Source of the DNA: an uncultured Bacteroidales bacterium
GTDB lineage: Bacteria; Bacteroidota; Bacteroidia; Bacteroidales; Paludibacteraceae
DNA: 64,000 nt
Direction of reading: 5' to 3'
Assembly: GCA_937891975.1 (NCBI GenBank)
Contig: CALAUA010000021.1
Coordinates: forward strand, 1 to 64,000
In this document: positions 51,149 to 59,528 of the stretch, one piece after another
Numbering within the stretch: the stretch's first letter is position 1
Layout: each line of letters starts with the position of its first letter
Translations under genes and position numbers: made by a program
Notes under the pieces: model-generated
What the model was told of the DNA's origin: nothing
The model's database searches: none
The model's input: the letters and a program-made list of their open reading frames with translations, nothing else

Positions 51149-52830
51149 TATTTCTTTTGTTTCAAATGTCGTTTGAGGGTTTGGATACACTCGCGGCGGG
51201 CGATAACAACAGACGTGCCATTGTATGCCACTTCCTCGCGAAGCACCTGCTTGATTTCTTCCATGTTCTTTGGCAGTGGCACTACCACGCGCACATGCTC
51301 TTTCTCTACGCCCAATCCCTCGCAGATAGCCTCCAGTCTGCCAGTACCCGCAGAGTCTTGTCCGCCAGTCATACCTGTGGTGAGGTTATCGGAGATAAGC
51401 ACTACCACATTCGCTTTGCTATTCACGCAGTCCAGCAATCCCGTCATACCCGAATGGGTGAACGTACTATCGCCAATCACAGCGAACGAAGGGAACTGTC
51501 CTGCATCAGCAGCACCTTTCGCCATAGTGATACTCGCACCCATCTCCACACAAGCGTGGATAGCGTGGAAAGGCGACAATGCACCCAAGGTGTAACAACC
51601 TATATCGCCGAAAATCTTGGCATTCTCATGTTCGCGTGCCACCTCATTGAGCGCAGCATACATATCACGGTGACCACAACCTTGGCATAATGCAGGTGGA
51701 CGACCAACGACAATTTCTGGTATCTGGAATCCGGAGTCCGAAATTACATCCCCCACCAATGCTCTGCGCACGCAGTCTGGTGTCAACTCACCCATGCGAG
51801 GGAGGTCGCCCGTCAATCGGCCTTTGACAGCCACAGAAGATGGCACCATACCGCGCAACAGTTCTTCCACCACGGGTTGTCCTTCCTCCATCACCAATAT
51901 CTCTTCTGCACCATCAGCTACCATCTGATCAATCAATGCCTTAGGCAATGGGTATTGAGTAATCTTCAATATACTAGCCTCTCTAAACGCTAAACTGTAG
52001 GCGCTTTTAGCGCCGTTCTCTAAACACTCCATAAGGTAGTTATACGCAATACCTGTCGTCACAATGGCTTTCTTCGGATTACTGCCTTTGGTATAGGTAT
52101 TGTATTGCGACTCCTCGCTCGTTTGCACAAAATCGGCTTGCGCTTCTACCAATTCCGCATAGTTTTTGCGTGCGAAAGCTGGCAAAAGAATAAAATGATT
52201 GGTATTTTCAGGCGCAGATAGCTCATTTTGCTCACGAGGAGTGTCCATTGTTTCGACCACCGCACGCGAATGCGCCATGCGCGTAGTCACACGCAACAAG
52301 ATAGGTGTGCGCAATGATTCGGAGAGGTCGAAAGCATAGTGCATCATGTCATATGCCTCTTGTTGGTTGCTTGGTTCGAGGCATGGGATCATGGCGAATT
52401 TCGCATAGAAACGCGAGTCTTGTTCATTTTGCGAGGAGTGCATCGATGGGTCATCGGCAGCCACTACTACCAATCCGCCGTTGACGCCCGTGATAGCAGC
52501 ATTCATAAACGCATCAGCGCAAACATTCATGCCCACATGCTTCATGCACACAAGTGCGCGTTTGCCCATATAGGACATACCGAGTGCGCCTTCCATAGCG
52601 GTCTTCTCGTTGGTAGCCCATTGGCAGAAGATCTTGCCTTTAACCTCTAAACTATAGGCGCTATCAGCGCCGTTCTCTAAACCAGCGGAAAGCGCTTTAC
52701 GCTTTTCGCTCAATTGTATATACTCGGTGATTTCAGTAGATGGCGTGCCTGGATAAGCATACACGCCACTCAATCCTGCATCAATAGCGCCCTGCGCTAT
52801 GGCTTCATCGCCTAATAATAAGTGTTTCAT
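51148..52830 (-). CDS. iorA: Indolepyruvate oxidoreductase subunit alpha, with three repeat-derived inserts
   Basis: 560 residues. The thiamine-pyrophosphate enzyme core is clear: YPGTPSTEI near 26-34, NEKTAMEGALGMSYMGKRALVCMKHVGMN near 74-102, and the TPP-binding RPPALCQGCGHRDMY and GDIGCYTLG, IGDSTFTHSGMTG in the C-terminal half. No second Cys-rich ferredoxin domain follows, unlike archaeal IorA. Three stretches look foreign: residues about 41-66 (containing LENGADSAYSL), about 268-284 (LENGAKSAYSL) and about 362-370. Each coincides with a short DNA repeat found elsewhere in non-coding DNA, and the reading frame stays open through all of them. Confidence 0.94.
   Translation of the reverse strand: MKHLLLGDEAIAQGAIDAGLSGVYAYPGTPSTEITEYIQLSEKRKALSAGLENGADSAYSLEVKGKIFCQWATNEKTAMEGALGMSYMGKRALVCMKHVGMNVCADAFMNAAITGVNGGLVVVAADDPSMHSSQNEQDSRFYAKFAMIPCLEPSNQQEAYDMMHYAFDLSESLRTPILLRVTTRMAHSRAVVETMDTPREQNELSAPENTNHFILLPAFARKNYAELVEAQADFVQTSEESQYNTYTKGSNPKKAIVTTGIAYNYLMECLENGAKSAYSLAFREASILKITQYPLPKALIDQMVADGAEEILVMEEGQPVVEELLRGMVPSSVAVKGRLTGDLPRMGELTPDCVRRALVGDVISDSGFQIPEIVVGRPPALCQGCGHRDMYAALNEVAREHENAKIFGDIGCYTLGALSPFHAIHACVEMGASITMAKGAADAGQFPSFAVIGDSTFTHSGMTGLLDCVNSKANVVVLISDNLTTGMTGGQDSAGTGRLEAICEGLGVEKEHVRVVVPLPKNMEEIKQVLREEVAYNGTSVVIARRECIQTLKRHLKQKK
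51724..51746. repeat. Family B insert in iorA
   Basis: CTGGAATCCGGAGTCCGAAA, in frame, encodes SDSGFQIP in a region where IorA homologues are short. Confidence 0.65.
51981..52026. repeat. Family A hairpin insert in iorA (first along +)
   Basis: TAAACTGTA, GGCGC-TTTTA-GCGCC, GTTCTC-TAAAC. Encodes LENGAKSAYSL on the minus strand. Confidence 0.85.
52647..52711. repeat. Family A hairpin insert in iorA plus adjacent palindrome
   Basis: TAAACTATA, GGCGC-TATCA-GCGCC, GTTCTC-TAAAC encodes LENGADSAYSL. Directly beside it, AGCGGAAAGCG and CGCTTTTCGCT (52685-52711) pair around CTTTA. Confidence 0.85.
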
Positions 52831-52853
52831 AGTATCTAATATAGTATTAAGTC

Positions 52854-54047
52854 TTATTGTTGAGAATTATATGCTTCCAACGCTTTGCGAAGCACCAACA
52901 CTGCTTTGGCCAAATCTTCCTTTTTCAGAATGTACGCCATACGCACTTGCTGTCGACCATCTTCTGGATTAGTATAAAAACCACTTCCAGGTGCCATAAT
53001 AATGGTCTGTCCCTCGTATTGGAAATCACTCAAGCACCATTGGCAGAACTTATCTGTATCATCTACTGGCAATTGTACCATCACATAAAACGCACCCATA
53101 GGTGTAGGGGCGAACACGCCAGGTATCTGATTCAATTGATCTATCAAGAAGTTGCGACGTGCCAAATATTCGTCATAGACCTCTTCCATATATTCGTGAG
53201 GAGTAGCCAATGCCGATTCCGCTATCACTTGCCCTATCAATGGGGGTGATAAACGTGCCTGACAGAATTTCATCACAGCCTGATGCACCTTTTTGTTCTT
53301 CGTAATTAGTGCTCCTATACGTATTCCGCACAATGAATAGCGTTTGCTCACCGAATCAATCAGTATCACATGATCCTCTATTCCGTCAAGGTGGAAAGCA
53401 GAGATGTAAGGACGTTTCGTATAGATAAACTCACGATAAACCTCATCGGAGAAAAGATAGAGATTGTATTTTTTCACCAAATCACGAATCTGCATCATTT
53501 CCTGTTTCGTATAGAGATAGCCCGTTGGATTATTAGGGTTGCAGATTAAGATAGCACGAGTTTTATCGGTAATCTGTTTCTCAAACTCTTCCACAGAAGG
53601 CAGTTTGAAGCCATCTTCAATCTTCGTTTTCACGGGCTTAATTACTGCCCCACACGACACTGCAAAAGCCATGTAGTTAGCATAACTCGGCTCTGTAACA
53701 ATGATTTCATCACCGGGATTCAAACATGCCATGTAGGCAAACATGATTGCCTCAGAGCCACCCGAAGTGATAATAATCTCATCCGGAGAAATATCTATGC
53801 CATATTCTGCATAATAACCCACCATCTTTGCACGCAGAGAGATTACTCCCTGAGAAGGAGAATATTCCAAAATATCCTTATGAAAATTGGTTATCGCCTC
53901 TACCGCACAAGTAGGTGTCTGAATATCGGGCTGACCGATATTGAGAGAATAGACATGAATGCCATTGCGATGAGCCGCTTCGGCATACTTCGCTAACTTA
54001 CGAATAGGCGATTGCGGCATATTTTGTGCACGTTGAGATATATTCAT
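52854..54047 (-). CDS. PLP-dependent aminotransferase of the IorAB operon (proximal)
   Basis: 397 residues from ATG 54047 (MNISQRAQNMPQSPIRKLAKYA); the longer frame upstream crosses the promoter. Class I/II aminotransferase with NIGQPDIQTP near 37-46, CNPNNPTGYLY, SDEVYREFIY and the PLP lysine K235 in SVSKRYSLCGIRIGAL. The GAFYVMVQLP segment and overall pattern resemble aspartate/aromatic aminotransferases. It starts the operon with iorA 23 bases downstream, so it is a good candidate for making the 2-oxo acid substrate. Confidence 0.92.
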   Translation of the reverse strand: MNISQRAQNMPQSPIRKLAKYAEAAHRNGIHVYSLNIGQPDIQTPTCAVEAITNFHKDILEYSPSQGVISLRAKMVGYYAEYGIDISPDEIIITSGGSEAIMFAYMACLNPGDEIIVTEPSYANYMAFAVSCGAVIKPVKTKIEDGFKLPSVEEFEKQITDKTRAILICNPNNPTGYLYTKQEMMQIRDLVKKYNLYLFSDEVYREFIYTKRPYISAFHLDGIEDHVILIDSVSKRYSLCGIRIGALITKNKKVHQAVMKFCQARLSPPLIGQVIAESALATPHEYMEEVYDEYLARRNFLIDQLNQIPGVFAPTPMGAFYVMVQLPVDDTDKFCQWCLSDFQYEGQTIIMAPGSGFYTNPEDGRQQVRMAYILKKEDLAKAVLVLRKALEAYNSQQ

Positions 54048-54072
54048 AATCGCTATTTTTATAATTGACTCG

Positions 54073-54104
54073 CAAAAGTACAAAAAAAATCGCACTTATG
54101 CAAA
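54073..54104 (-). promoter_or_regulatory. Promoter of the aminotransferase-iorAB operon
   Basis: Minus strand TTTG (54104-54101), 20 bases, TACTTTTG (54080-54073). The -33 box lies in the loop of the terminator hairpin of the upstream operon. Confidence 0.8.
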
Positions 54105-54120
54105 TACACAGTGCGATTTT
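54082..54120 (-). terminator. Terminator of the mutS2-folK-rluA-type operon, overlapping a promoter
   Basis: AATCGCAC (54088-54095) pairs with GTGCGATT (54111-54118); minus-strand T-run follows inside the promoter spacer. Confidence 0.8.
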
Positions 54121-54144
54121 TATGTAAATTATGTTGCAAAACAT

Positions 54145-54840
54145 CTATATTTGCGCCGTCAACGCCTGCCACAAAGTATCCTCTGGCACAGGAGCCGTGA
54201 TGCTGATTGGCTGTTTGCTCACAGGATGAATAAACTCTATCTTACGAGCGTGTAGCGATATACCTCCATCGGGATTGCTGCGTTTGGCACCATACTTCAA
54301 GTCGCCCTTGATAGGCAAACCTATCGCTGCCAACTGACAACGTATCTGATGATGACGCCCCGTCTCCAGATTGATTTCCAATAGCATATAACGCTCACTC
54401 TTGGCTATCACCTTATAACTCAACGCAGCGCGTTTGGCATCTTTGGTTCCTGGCTTGACAACAAACGACTTATTCTGCTTCTCATTGCGCCAGAGGTAGT
54501 TCTCCAGCCTCATTGCCTCATTAGCCGTATCGCCTAATAATCTTTCATTCTTCTCCACTATCGCCCAATAGGTCTTTTGTATCTGCTCATGCGATTGAAA
54601 CATGGCATTGAGTCGTGTCAATGCTTTGCTGGTGCGTGCAAACAGCACCACGCCCGTGGTAGGACGGTCTAAACGATGGGTCACCCCAAGAAACACTTCT
54701 CCGGGCTTCTGGTATTTTTCTTTGATATATGCCTTCACGATATCCGACAGAGGGGTATCCCCTGTCTTATCGCCTTGCACAATCTCGTGACAAGTCTTGC
54801 TGACCGCAATGATATGATTATCTTCGTATAATAGTTTCAC
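54145..54840 (-). CDS. RluA-family pseudouridine synthase
   Basis: 231 residues, started at GTG 54840 (read as Met; KLLYEDNHIIAVSK). Catalytic motif GVTHRLDRPTTGVVLFARTSKA near 52-73 holds the active-site Asp in RLDR. Conserved KTYWAIV, YKVIAKSERYMLLEINLETGRHHQIRCQLA and GDLKYGA follow. No S4 domain. Target (23S rRNA or tRNA position) cannot be fixed. Last gene of its operon, followed by a strong terminator. Confidence 0.92.
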   Translation of the reverse strand: MKLLYEDNHIIAVSKTCHEIVQGDKTGDTPLSDIVKAYIKEKYQKPGEVFLGVTHRLDRPTTGVVLFARTSKALTRLNAMFQSHEQIQKTYWAIVEKNERLLGDTANEAMRLENYLWRNEKQNKSFVVKPGTKDAKRAALSYKVIAKSERYMLLEINLETGRHHQIRCQLAAIGLPIKGDLKYGAKRSNPDGGISLHARKIEFIHPVSKQPISITAPVPEDTLWQALTAQI

Positions 54841-54841
54841 C

Positions 54842-54906
54842 TTTCCGTTTCCTTCACTCCTTCAACCTTCACTCCTTCATTCCTTCACTCCTTCAACCTT
54901 AAACCT
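54842..54906. repeat. CCTTCACT-type border repeat at the folK 3' end
   Basis: Eight degenerate CTTCACTC/CTTCAACC units. The folK stop (54887-54885) and its last codons (GLRLKE) lie inside. Confidence 0.75.
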
Positions 54907-55352
54907 TCCACTTCGCGCAGGGGTATCATCACAAACTCGCGCTCCTGCATGCGCGGATGCGGCAAGGTGAGCGTTTCACTCTTGCATACCACCTCTTCGC
55001 TTTCCATAAGGTTCTCCCCTTTGAAGGGGGAGCTAGAGGGGGTCAAAGCCTGTAGCAAGTCAATATCAATCACTCGGTCATGATACACGCCCTTCACCGA
55101 TTTCTCTGTGCGTCCCATCTCACGCTCAATCTGCTGGGTGAGGAGCAGCACTTCTTCGGGCGAATATTCGGTTTCATATACCGCAACAATATTCGCAAAC
55201 TCATTGTCCGACACAAAGCCCTGTGGCGCACTCCTGTACACCGACGAGCACGCCAACCGCTCCCCTACTCGTTCATCCAGCAGTTGCAGTGCCGTTTGCA
55301 GATTCGCCTCACGATCTCCTAAATTTGTCCCTATTCCCAAATATATTACCAT
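54885..55352 (-). CDS. folK: Hydroxymethyl-dihydropterin pyrophosphokinase, with a repeat-derived insert
   Basis: 155 residues; transfers pyrophosphate from ATP in folate synthesis. YLGIGTNLGDREANLQ near 4-19, SSVYRSAPQGF, NIVAVYETEYSPEEVLLLTQQIEREMGRTEKS and YHDRVIDIDLL are conserved, as is LPHPRMQEREFVMIPL. Between RVIDIDLL and LPHPRM, where most homologues have some 15 residues, this protein carries about 30, including TPSSSPFKGENLME, encoded by a palindromic repeat (55011-55043). The C-terminus is also written by a repeat. Confidence 0.93.
   Translation of the reverse strand: MVIYLGIGTNLGDREANLQTALQLLDERVGERLACSSVYRSAPQGFVSDNEFANIVAVYETEYSPEEVLLLTQQIEREMGRTEKSVKGVYHDRVIDIDLLQALTPSSSPFKGENLMESEEVVCKSETLTLPHPRMQEREFVMIPLREVEGLRLKE
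55011..55043. repeat. Family G palindrome inside folK
   Basis: CTCCCC-tttgaa-GGGGGAG, then CTAGAGGGGGTC. Same layout as 61580-61617. Confidence 0.75.
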
Positions 55353-55380
55353 TATCCAATAGCCACTAAGCCGCAGGCGT
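55353..55380. repeat. Family C repeat before folK
   Basis: ATCCAATAGCCACTAA followed by the mini-hairpin GCC-GCA-GGC. Confidence 0.55.
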
Positions 55381-55385
55381 CCTCT

Positions 55386-56279
55386 TTATGGTACCGCTAC
55401 AAACTCGTAATCAATCTTCTCGCCCATGGTCACGAGCATGTAGAAGGGTTTCTTGTCCTCATCTTTCATCGAGTCCACCACGATACATGTCATATCCTTC
55501 ACTTGCGTGATTTCGCGCGAGTGGTCGTGTCCCGACCATACCATATCCACCCCATGCTTTTCAAACAGGTTGAGCAGCGCATAGGTCTCTTCTTGCGTAT
55601 AGTTGGAGGTATGTCCTTGCGAGCCATCACGTTTGAAGAAATGCGTATGCGTACATGCTACGATATGGCGAAAATCCTGCTTATCCGCCCACTCCAGTGT
55701 CTCGCGAAGCCATTGCAACTGTTTGCTGCCCACTGTGCCGTCTGCCGAATCATAAACCACGAACAGGTCCTTCTTTCCCGAAGGAGTCTCTACCACAAAG
55801 TAGTAGTAGCATGTCTTGAAATACTTGATATACTCTGGCCACTGTTTGAAATAAATATCGTGGTTGCCTGCCACAGCCATCAGTGTATCCTTTTTCGCGG
55901 GATTGAGCGGCACTGCCTGATATGCCGAGTACATCTCATCGAAATAGTTTTGCGCATCGATGATATCGCCCAAATGCACGGCTACAGGACACAGCGGGTC
56001 TTGGCGATAAGTATCAATGAAGTATGTCCAACGCGTTTGTGTTTTGGTCACGTGAGTGTCGGTGCACACATACACGCGGTAGTCATCCACGGGGGCTTGT
56101 AGCGTGGTAAAACCATGCTTATCATTATATACCTTAGACTCTGTAAAACGTTCATCAATCGTTGGAGAAGTTCCTGCAAACATACCCACCATATCCAATC
56201 GTGCCTCTGGTCCGCATGATACACAAATAAAACCAATTACCAATAACCAATAGCCAATATATGTTATATTCTTTTTCAT
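55386..56279 (-). CDS. Calcineurin-like phosphoesterase lipoprotein
   Basis: 297 residues. Hydrophobic start with lipobox VSC (Cys at 22). Di-metal motifs: CTDTH near 72-76, HLGDIID near 101-107, AGNHDIY near 138-144, CTHTHFF near 209-215 and SGHDHSR near 243-249. An envelope-anchored metallophosphoesterase; substrate unknown. Its signal segment (YIGYWLLVIGFI) is encoded by a CCAATAACCAATAGCC repeat (56231-56262), an odd origin for a signal peptide. Lies between the barrel gene and folK in one leftward operon. Confidence 0.87.
   Translation of the reverse strand: MKKNITYIGYWLLVIGFICVSCGPEARLDMVGMFAGTSPTIDERFTESKVYNDKHGFTTLQAPVDDYRVYVCTDTHVTKTQTRWTYFIDTYRQDPLCPVAVHLGDIIDAQNYFDEMYSAYQAVPLNPAKKDTLMAVAGNHDIYFKQWPEYIKYFKTCYYYFVVETPSGKKDLFVVYDSADGTVGSKQLQWLRETLEWADKQDFRHIVACTHTHFFKRDGSQGHTSNYTQEETYALLNLFEKHGVDMVWSGHDHSREITQVKDMTCIVVDSMKDEDKKPFYMLVTMGEKIDYEFVAVP
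56231..56262. repeat. Family C repeat forming part of a signal peptide
   Basis: ACCAATTACCAATAACCAAT then AGCCAATAT: tandem CCAATA units, translated as IGYWLLVIGF on the minus strand. Confidence 0.7.
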
Positions 56280-56292
56280 AATTTCGTATATG

Positions 56293-56343
56293 TTTTAAAC
56301 ACTAAACAGTAGCGCCATAGGCGCGTTCACTAAACACTAAAAT
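56293..56343. repeat. Family A hairpin element behind the barrel gene
   Basis: CTAAACAGTA, GCGCC-ATA-GGCGC, GTTCAC-TAAAC. The stop codon of the barrel gene is inside the last unit. Confidence 0.8.
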
Positions 56344-57047
56344 CTATATTCCGCACCTGCACGCAGTTCTGCACCATAGTAGTGTGCATTCAGGTGGAAC
56401 ATTCCCGCCAGTTTCATTTTGCCTGATAGGCGTACGCGCCAATGCTCATTCACATCATACCAACCGCCCAAATAGAACATCGGTTGCCACATACGCTCCA
56501 CTTGGTAGTTGTCCATGTTCGAGAGGCACAAGCTGATATTCCATGGCGATGTCTGTGGTCGCACAAACGCTTCCACGCGATACACGGCATCAAATGGTTC
56601 GAGTATCATCTCGTCTCCGCTACGTTTGGTGTATGGCAATGGAGTGATGATACGATTAGCCATACCCACTTGCACATTCACATATTGCATCTTGTATCCC
56701 ACCGAGAAAGCGTGTACAAAATCGCGGAAGCTATCTCTATTGACCCATCTCATCATCAGTCGGTCTTCGAGGTATAGTTCGCCCACAGGCAATACGAATT
56801 TGGGTCTGAGTTGCACCCCTGCAGTGTAGAAGTTGGCGGTGCTGGTTCGGACACTGGCTTGCATATCAAAATGCTTGTTGATAGGCAAATAGGCATCAAT
56901 ATCGAAGTTCGCATACGACCCGTATGTCAGATTGTGCCCATACCCTACGTGCAGCGACACGGCATATTGCTCATCACCTGGCTGCACCTGCGCCATAGCT
57001 CCAAGAGCCACCAGCCAAGTACTAAAAATCAAAATACTTTTTTTCAT
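56337..57047 (-). CDS. Outer-membrane beta-barrel protein, unknown function
   Basis: 236 residues with a signal peptide (MKKSILIFSTWLVALGAMAQ). Amphipathic strands with aromatic girdles and a C-terminal Phe (AELRAGAEYRF) mark a barrel. LRPKFVLPVGELYLEDRLM and the repeated pattern of 12-14-residue strands are similar in style to Bacteroidales outer-membrane proteins of unknown role. Cotranscribed with mutS2 upstream. Confidence 0.7.
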   Translation of the reverse strand: MKKSILIFSTWLVALGAMAQVQPGDEQYAVSLHVGYGHNLTYGSYANFDIDAYLPINKHFDMQASVRTSTANFYTAGVQLRPKFVLPVGELYLEDRLMMRWVNRDSFRDFVHAFSVGYKMQYVNVQVGMANRIITPLPYTKRSGDEMILEPFDAVYRVEAFVRPQTSPWNISLCLSNMDNYQVERMWQPMFYLGGWYDVNEHWRVRLSGKMKLAGMFHLNAHYYGAELRAGAEYRF

Positions 57048-57078
57048 ATATCCTAGTCTTGTAACTTTAAACTATCAA

Positions 57079-59496
57079 CTACAACTCCACTACCGTTATT
57101 CCTGCACCGCCTCTATCGGGGTCGCCGTCGTGGAAGGAGATATCGCCTGATTTCAGGCGACGCATGCTCTTCTGACGCTCAGCAAGATAGTCACGAACGA
57201 CCTGCTTCAATGCACCAGTACCTGTCCCGTGTAGGATTGTCACTTGCTCGGCATTCACCATCAAAGCATCGTCCACATACGCTATCAGTACCTCTAATGC
57301 CTCATCGGCACGCAAACCACGGATATCCAACTCACGTTGGAAAGATAGTTTCTTCTTACGCAATTCATCCGCCACATTGCTAACTCGTCTTTGCTCCTGG
57401 CTCTTGGTTCCTTGCTCTTGTATCAACTTGGCAGGATTCTTGGTCAGTATCTTGAGGTCGCTGAGGTCACGGAGAACTTTGTTATTAGACCGCTTCGCTG
57501 TTAGACTGCTTTGCTGTTGGATCGCTTTGCTGTTAGACCGCTGTGCTGTTGGACTATTAGCGTTTACTTTACTTTTCAAGTTCTCCACCTTTTGGCGGGC
57601 GGCTTGGGTGGCTTTCTTCTCGGCTTTTGCCTCTTTAATCTCGCGGATAGTGCGCTCAATAGTAGCATTGCTCTTGCGCAAAAGGTCAGCAGCTTCAGCA
57701 TTTGCCTCCTCCAAAATAGCGCGTTTCTTGGCCTTGATACCCGCCAATTGTTCCTCATAGTGCGCAATCTTCTCTTCGAGGTGCTTCTCGCGTTGGCGGA
57801 TATTCTGGCGTTTATTCTCCCAGTAACGTTTATCGCGGGCTATGTCTTGGAGTTGCTTGTCGTAGTCAATATGTTCTTCTCCGACAATATCGGTAGCGCG
57901 TTGGATAATCGTTTCGGGCAAACCAATCTGGCGAGCAATCTCCACCGCAAAGCTACTACCTGCCTGACCAATAGAGAGTTGGAAGAGCGGTTTGAGTTGT
58001 CCTCTGTCATAGAGCATAGCACCGTTGACAATGCCATCAGTACGCTCAGCGAGGTGCTTGAGATTACCATAGTGGGTAGTAATCACGCCAAAAGCATGTT
58101 GCTCGTTGAGTTGCGAAAGCACGGCTTCGGCTATTGCGCCACCTATCATCGGTTCGGTACCTGTACCAAACTCGTCAATCAACAATAGCGTTTGTGCGTC
58201 GGCATAACGCACAAAATGTTTCATATTACGCAAGTGAGATGAATAGGTAGAGAGGTCATCCTCAATAGACTGCTCATCGCCAATATCAATCAAGAGTTGT
58301 TTGAAAAAGCCCATCTGGCTCGCCTCGCTCATCGGCACAGGCAAACCGCATTGCATCATGTATTGCAACATAGCTACCGTCTTGAGGCACACGGATTTAC
58401 CACCTGCGTTTGGACCGCTAATCACCAATATCCTCTCCCCTCTCGCCTCATCGCCTAATAACCTAATAGTCAGCGGCACCACGGTCTTACCTTGACGGCG
58501 GAAATTGAGCAATAAGACAGGGTGATATGCTTCTCGCCAATCAATCATCGGTTTCTTGCTGATTTCGGGTACTATGGCGTGCATGTCGATAGCAAAGAGA
58601 GCTTTGGCACGGAGGAAATCCACCTCGCCAAGATAGTTTTCAGTTTCCAATATCTGCGGCACCTGCGGACGTATCTCTGCCGTGATAGCCATCAATATGC
58701 GCATACGTTCACGACGTTCTTCGCCTTCGAGTTCGCGTATTCGGTTGTTGGCTTCCACCACTTGTTGTGGTTCGATAAACACCGTCTTACCTGTAGCCGA
58801 CTCATCGTGTACAATACCGCCAATCTTACGCTTGTAGGCAGGTGGCACAGGAAGCACTAACCTACCCTCACGCATAGTAGGTGCAGCGTCTTTGTCGAGT
58901 ATGCCTTCGGCTTGTGCATGGCGGAGTATCGCATTCAGTGCACGGCTCACAGAGCCCTGCGAGGCAGTGATCTCTTTGCGCAAACGCGCCAACTCAGGCG
59001 AAGCGTTGTCACGCATCTTGCCGTAACGGTCTAGGATCGCATCAATTGATGCGATGAGGAAACCAATATTAGCCTCGCGACTCTCGACTCGCGACTCCAA
59101 AGAATTGAGCCTCCCAGCTCCCGATTCTTGACTCAACAACGGATATTTCCCCCTGTCCAACGTAGCAAAGAATCGCTCCAATTGCCCCGCATAATCGAGC
59201 ATTTTGCGCAGCGAGAATAGTTCGGCTTCATCCATAAAGAGGCCTTCGATACGAATACGCGCGAGTGGCTCGCGCAGGTCGTATATCTCGCCATGAGGAA
59301 ATGCCAACGCAGGGTCAGTCAGCAGAGCCATCATCTCTCGAACGCGAGCCAACAGGTCGCGTACCGTAGGATAATGCGTGAGCCACTGCATGGCATCTAC
59401 ACGCTCCTTGCCCAAATCGGACATACAACACCCCTTCAAGCCATCACGAATGACCTGAAAGTCGATTTTCTGCTCTATATTATGAGGATATAACAC
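57079..59496 (-). CDS. mutS2: Endonuclease MutS2, with repeat-derived inserts
   Basis: 805 residues from GTG 59496. DNA-binding ATPase that limits recombination and, in other bacteria, rescues collided ribosomes. Walker A ISGPNAGGKSVCLKT near 358-372, Walker B TLLLIDEFGTGTEP, then the coiled coil (about 530-640) and the C-terminal Smr nuclease domain (ELDIRGLRADEALEVL, LHGTGTGALKQVV). Two inserted-looking stretches: SGAGRLNSLESRVESREA near 119-142 is encoded by family B repeats, and a Gln/Ser/Arg stretch near 645-672 (SPTAQRSNSKAIQQQSS) by family D. Both are in frame. Confidence 0.94.
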   Translation of the reverse strand: MLYPHNIEQKIDFQVIRDGLKGCCMSDLGKERVDAMQWLTHYPTVRDLLARVREMMALLTDPALAFPHGEIYDLREPLARIRIEGLFMDEAELFSLRKMLDYAGQLERFFATLDRGKYPLLSQESGAGRLNSLESRVESREANIGFLIASIDAILDRYGKMRDNASPELARLRKEITASQGSVSRALNAILRHAQAEGILDKDAAPTMREGRLVLPVPPAYKRKIGGIVHDESATGKTVFIEPQQVVEANNRIRELEGEERRERMRILMAITAEIRPQVPQILETENYLGEVDFLRAKALFAIDMHAIVPEISKKPMIDWREAYHPVLLLNFRRQGKTVVPLTIRLLGDEARGERILVISGPNAGGKSVCLKTVAMLQYMMQCGLPVPMSEASQMGFFKQLLIDIGDEQSIEDDLSTYSSHLRNMKHFVRYADAQTLLLIDEFGTGTEPMIGGAIAEAVLSQLNEQHAFGVITTHYGNLKHLAERTDGIVNGAMLYDRGQLKPLFQLSIGQAGSSFAVEIARQIGLPETIIQRATDIVGEEHIDYDKQLQDIARDKRYWENKRQNIRQREKHLEEKIAHYEEQLAGIKAKKRAILEEANAEAADLLRKSNATIERTIREIKEAKAEKKATQAARQKVENLKSKVNANSPTAQRSNSKAIQQQSSLTAKRSNNKVLRDLSDLKILTKNPAKLIQEQGTKSQEQRRVSNVADELRKKKLSFQRELDIRGLRADEALEVLIAYVDDALMVNAEQVTILHGTGTGALKQVVRDYLAERQKSMRRLKSGDISFHDGDPDRGGAGITVVEL
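57480..57563. repeat. Family D repeats inside mutS2
   Basis: Five units of the type GACCGCTTCGCTGTTA with variants (TGCTTTGCTGTTGGA). Confidence 0.8.
59073..59142. repeat. Family B repeats inside mutS2
   Basis: CGCGACTCTCGACTCGCGAC, then CCCAGCTCCCGATTCTTGAC: GACTC/GATTC units of seven to nine bases. Confidence 0.8.
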
Positions 59497-59528
59497 AATC
59501 TAACTTCTAACAGCGCAGCGGTCTAACA
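59497..59528. repeat. Family D unit between mutS2 and the lipoprotein gene
   Basis: TCTAACTTCTAACAGCGCAG followed by CGGTCTAAC fills nearly the whole gap. Confidence 0.7.
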
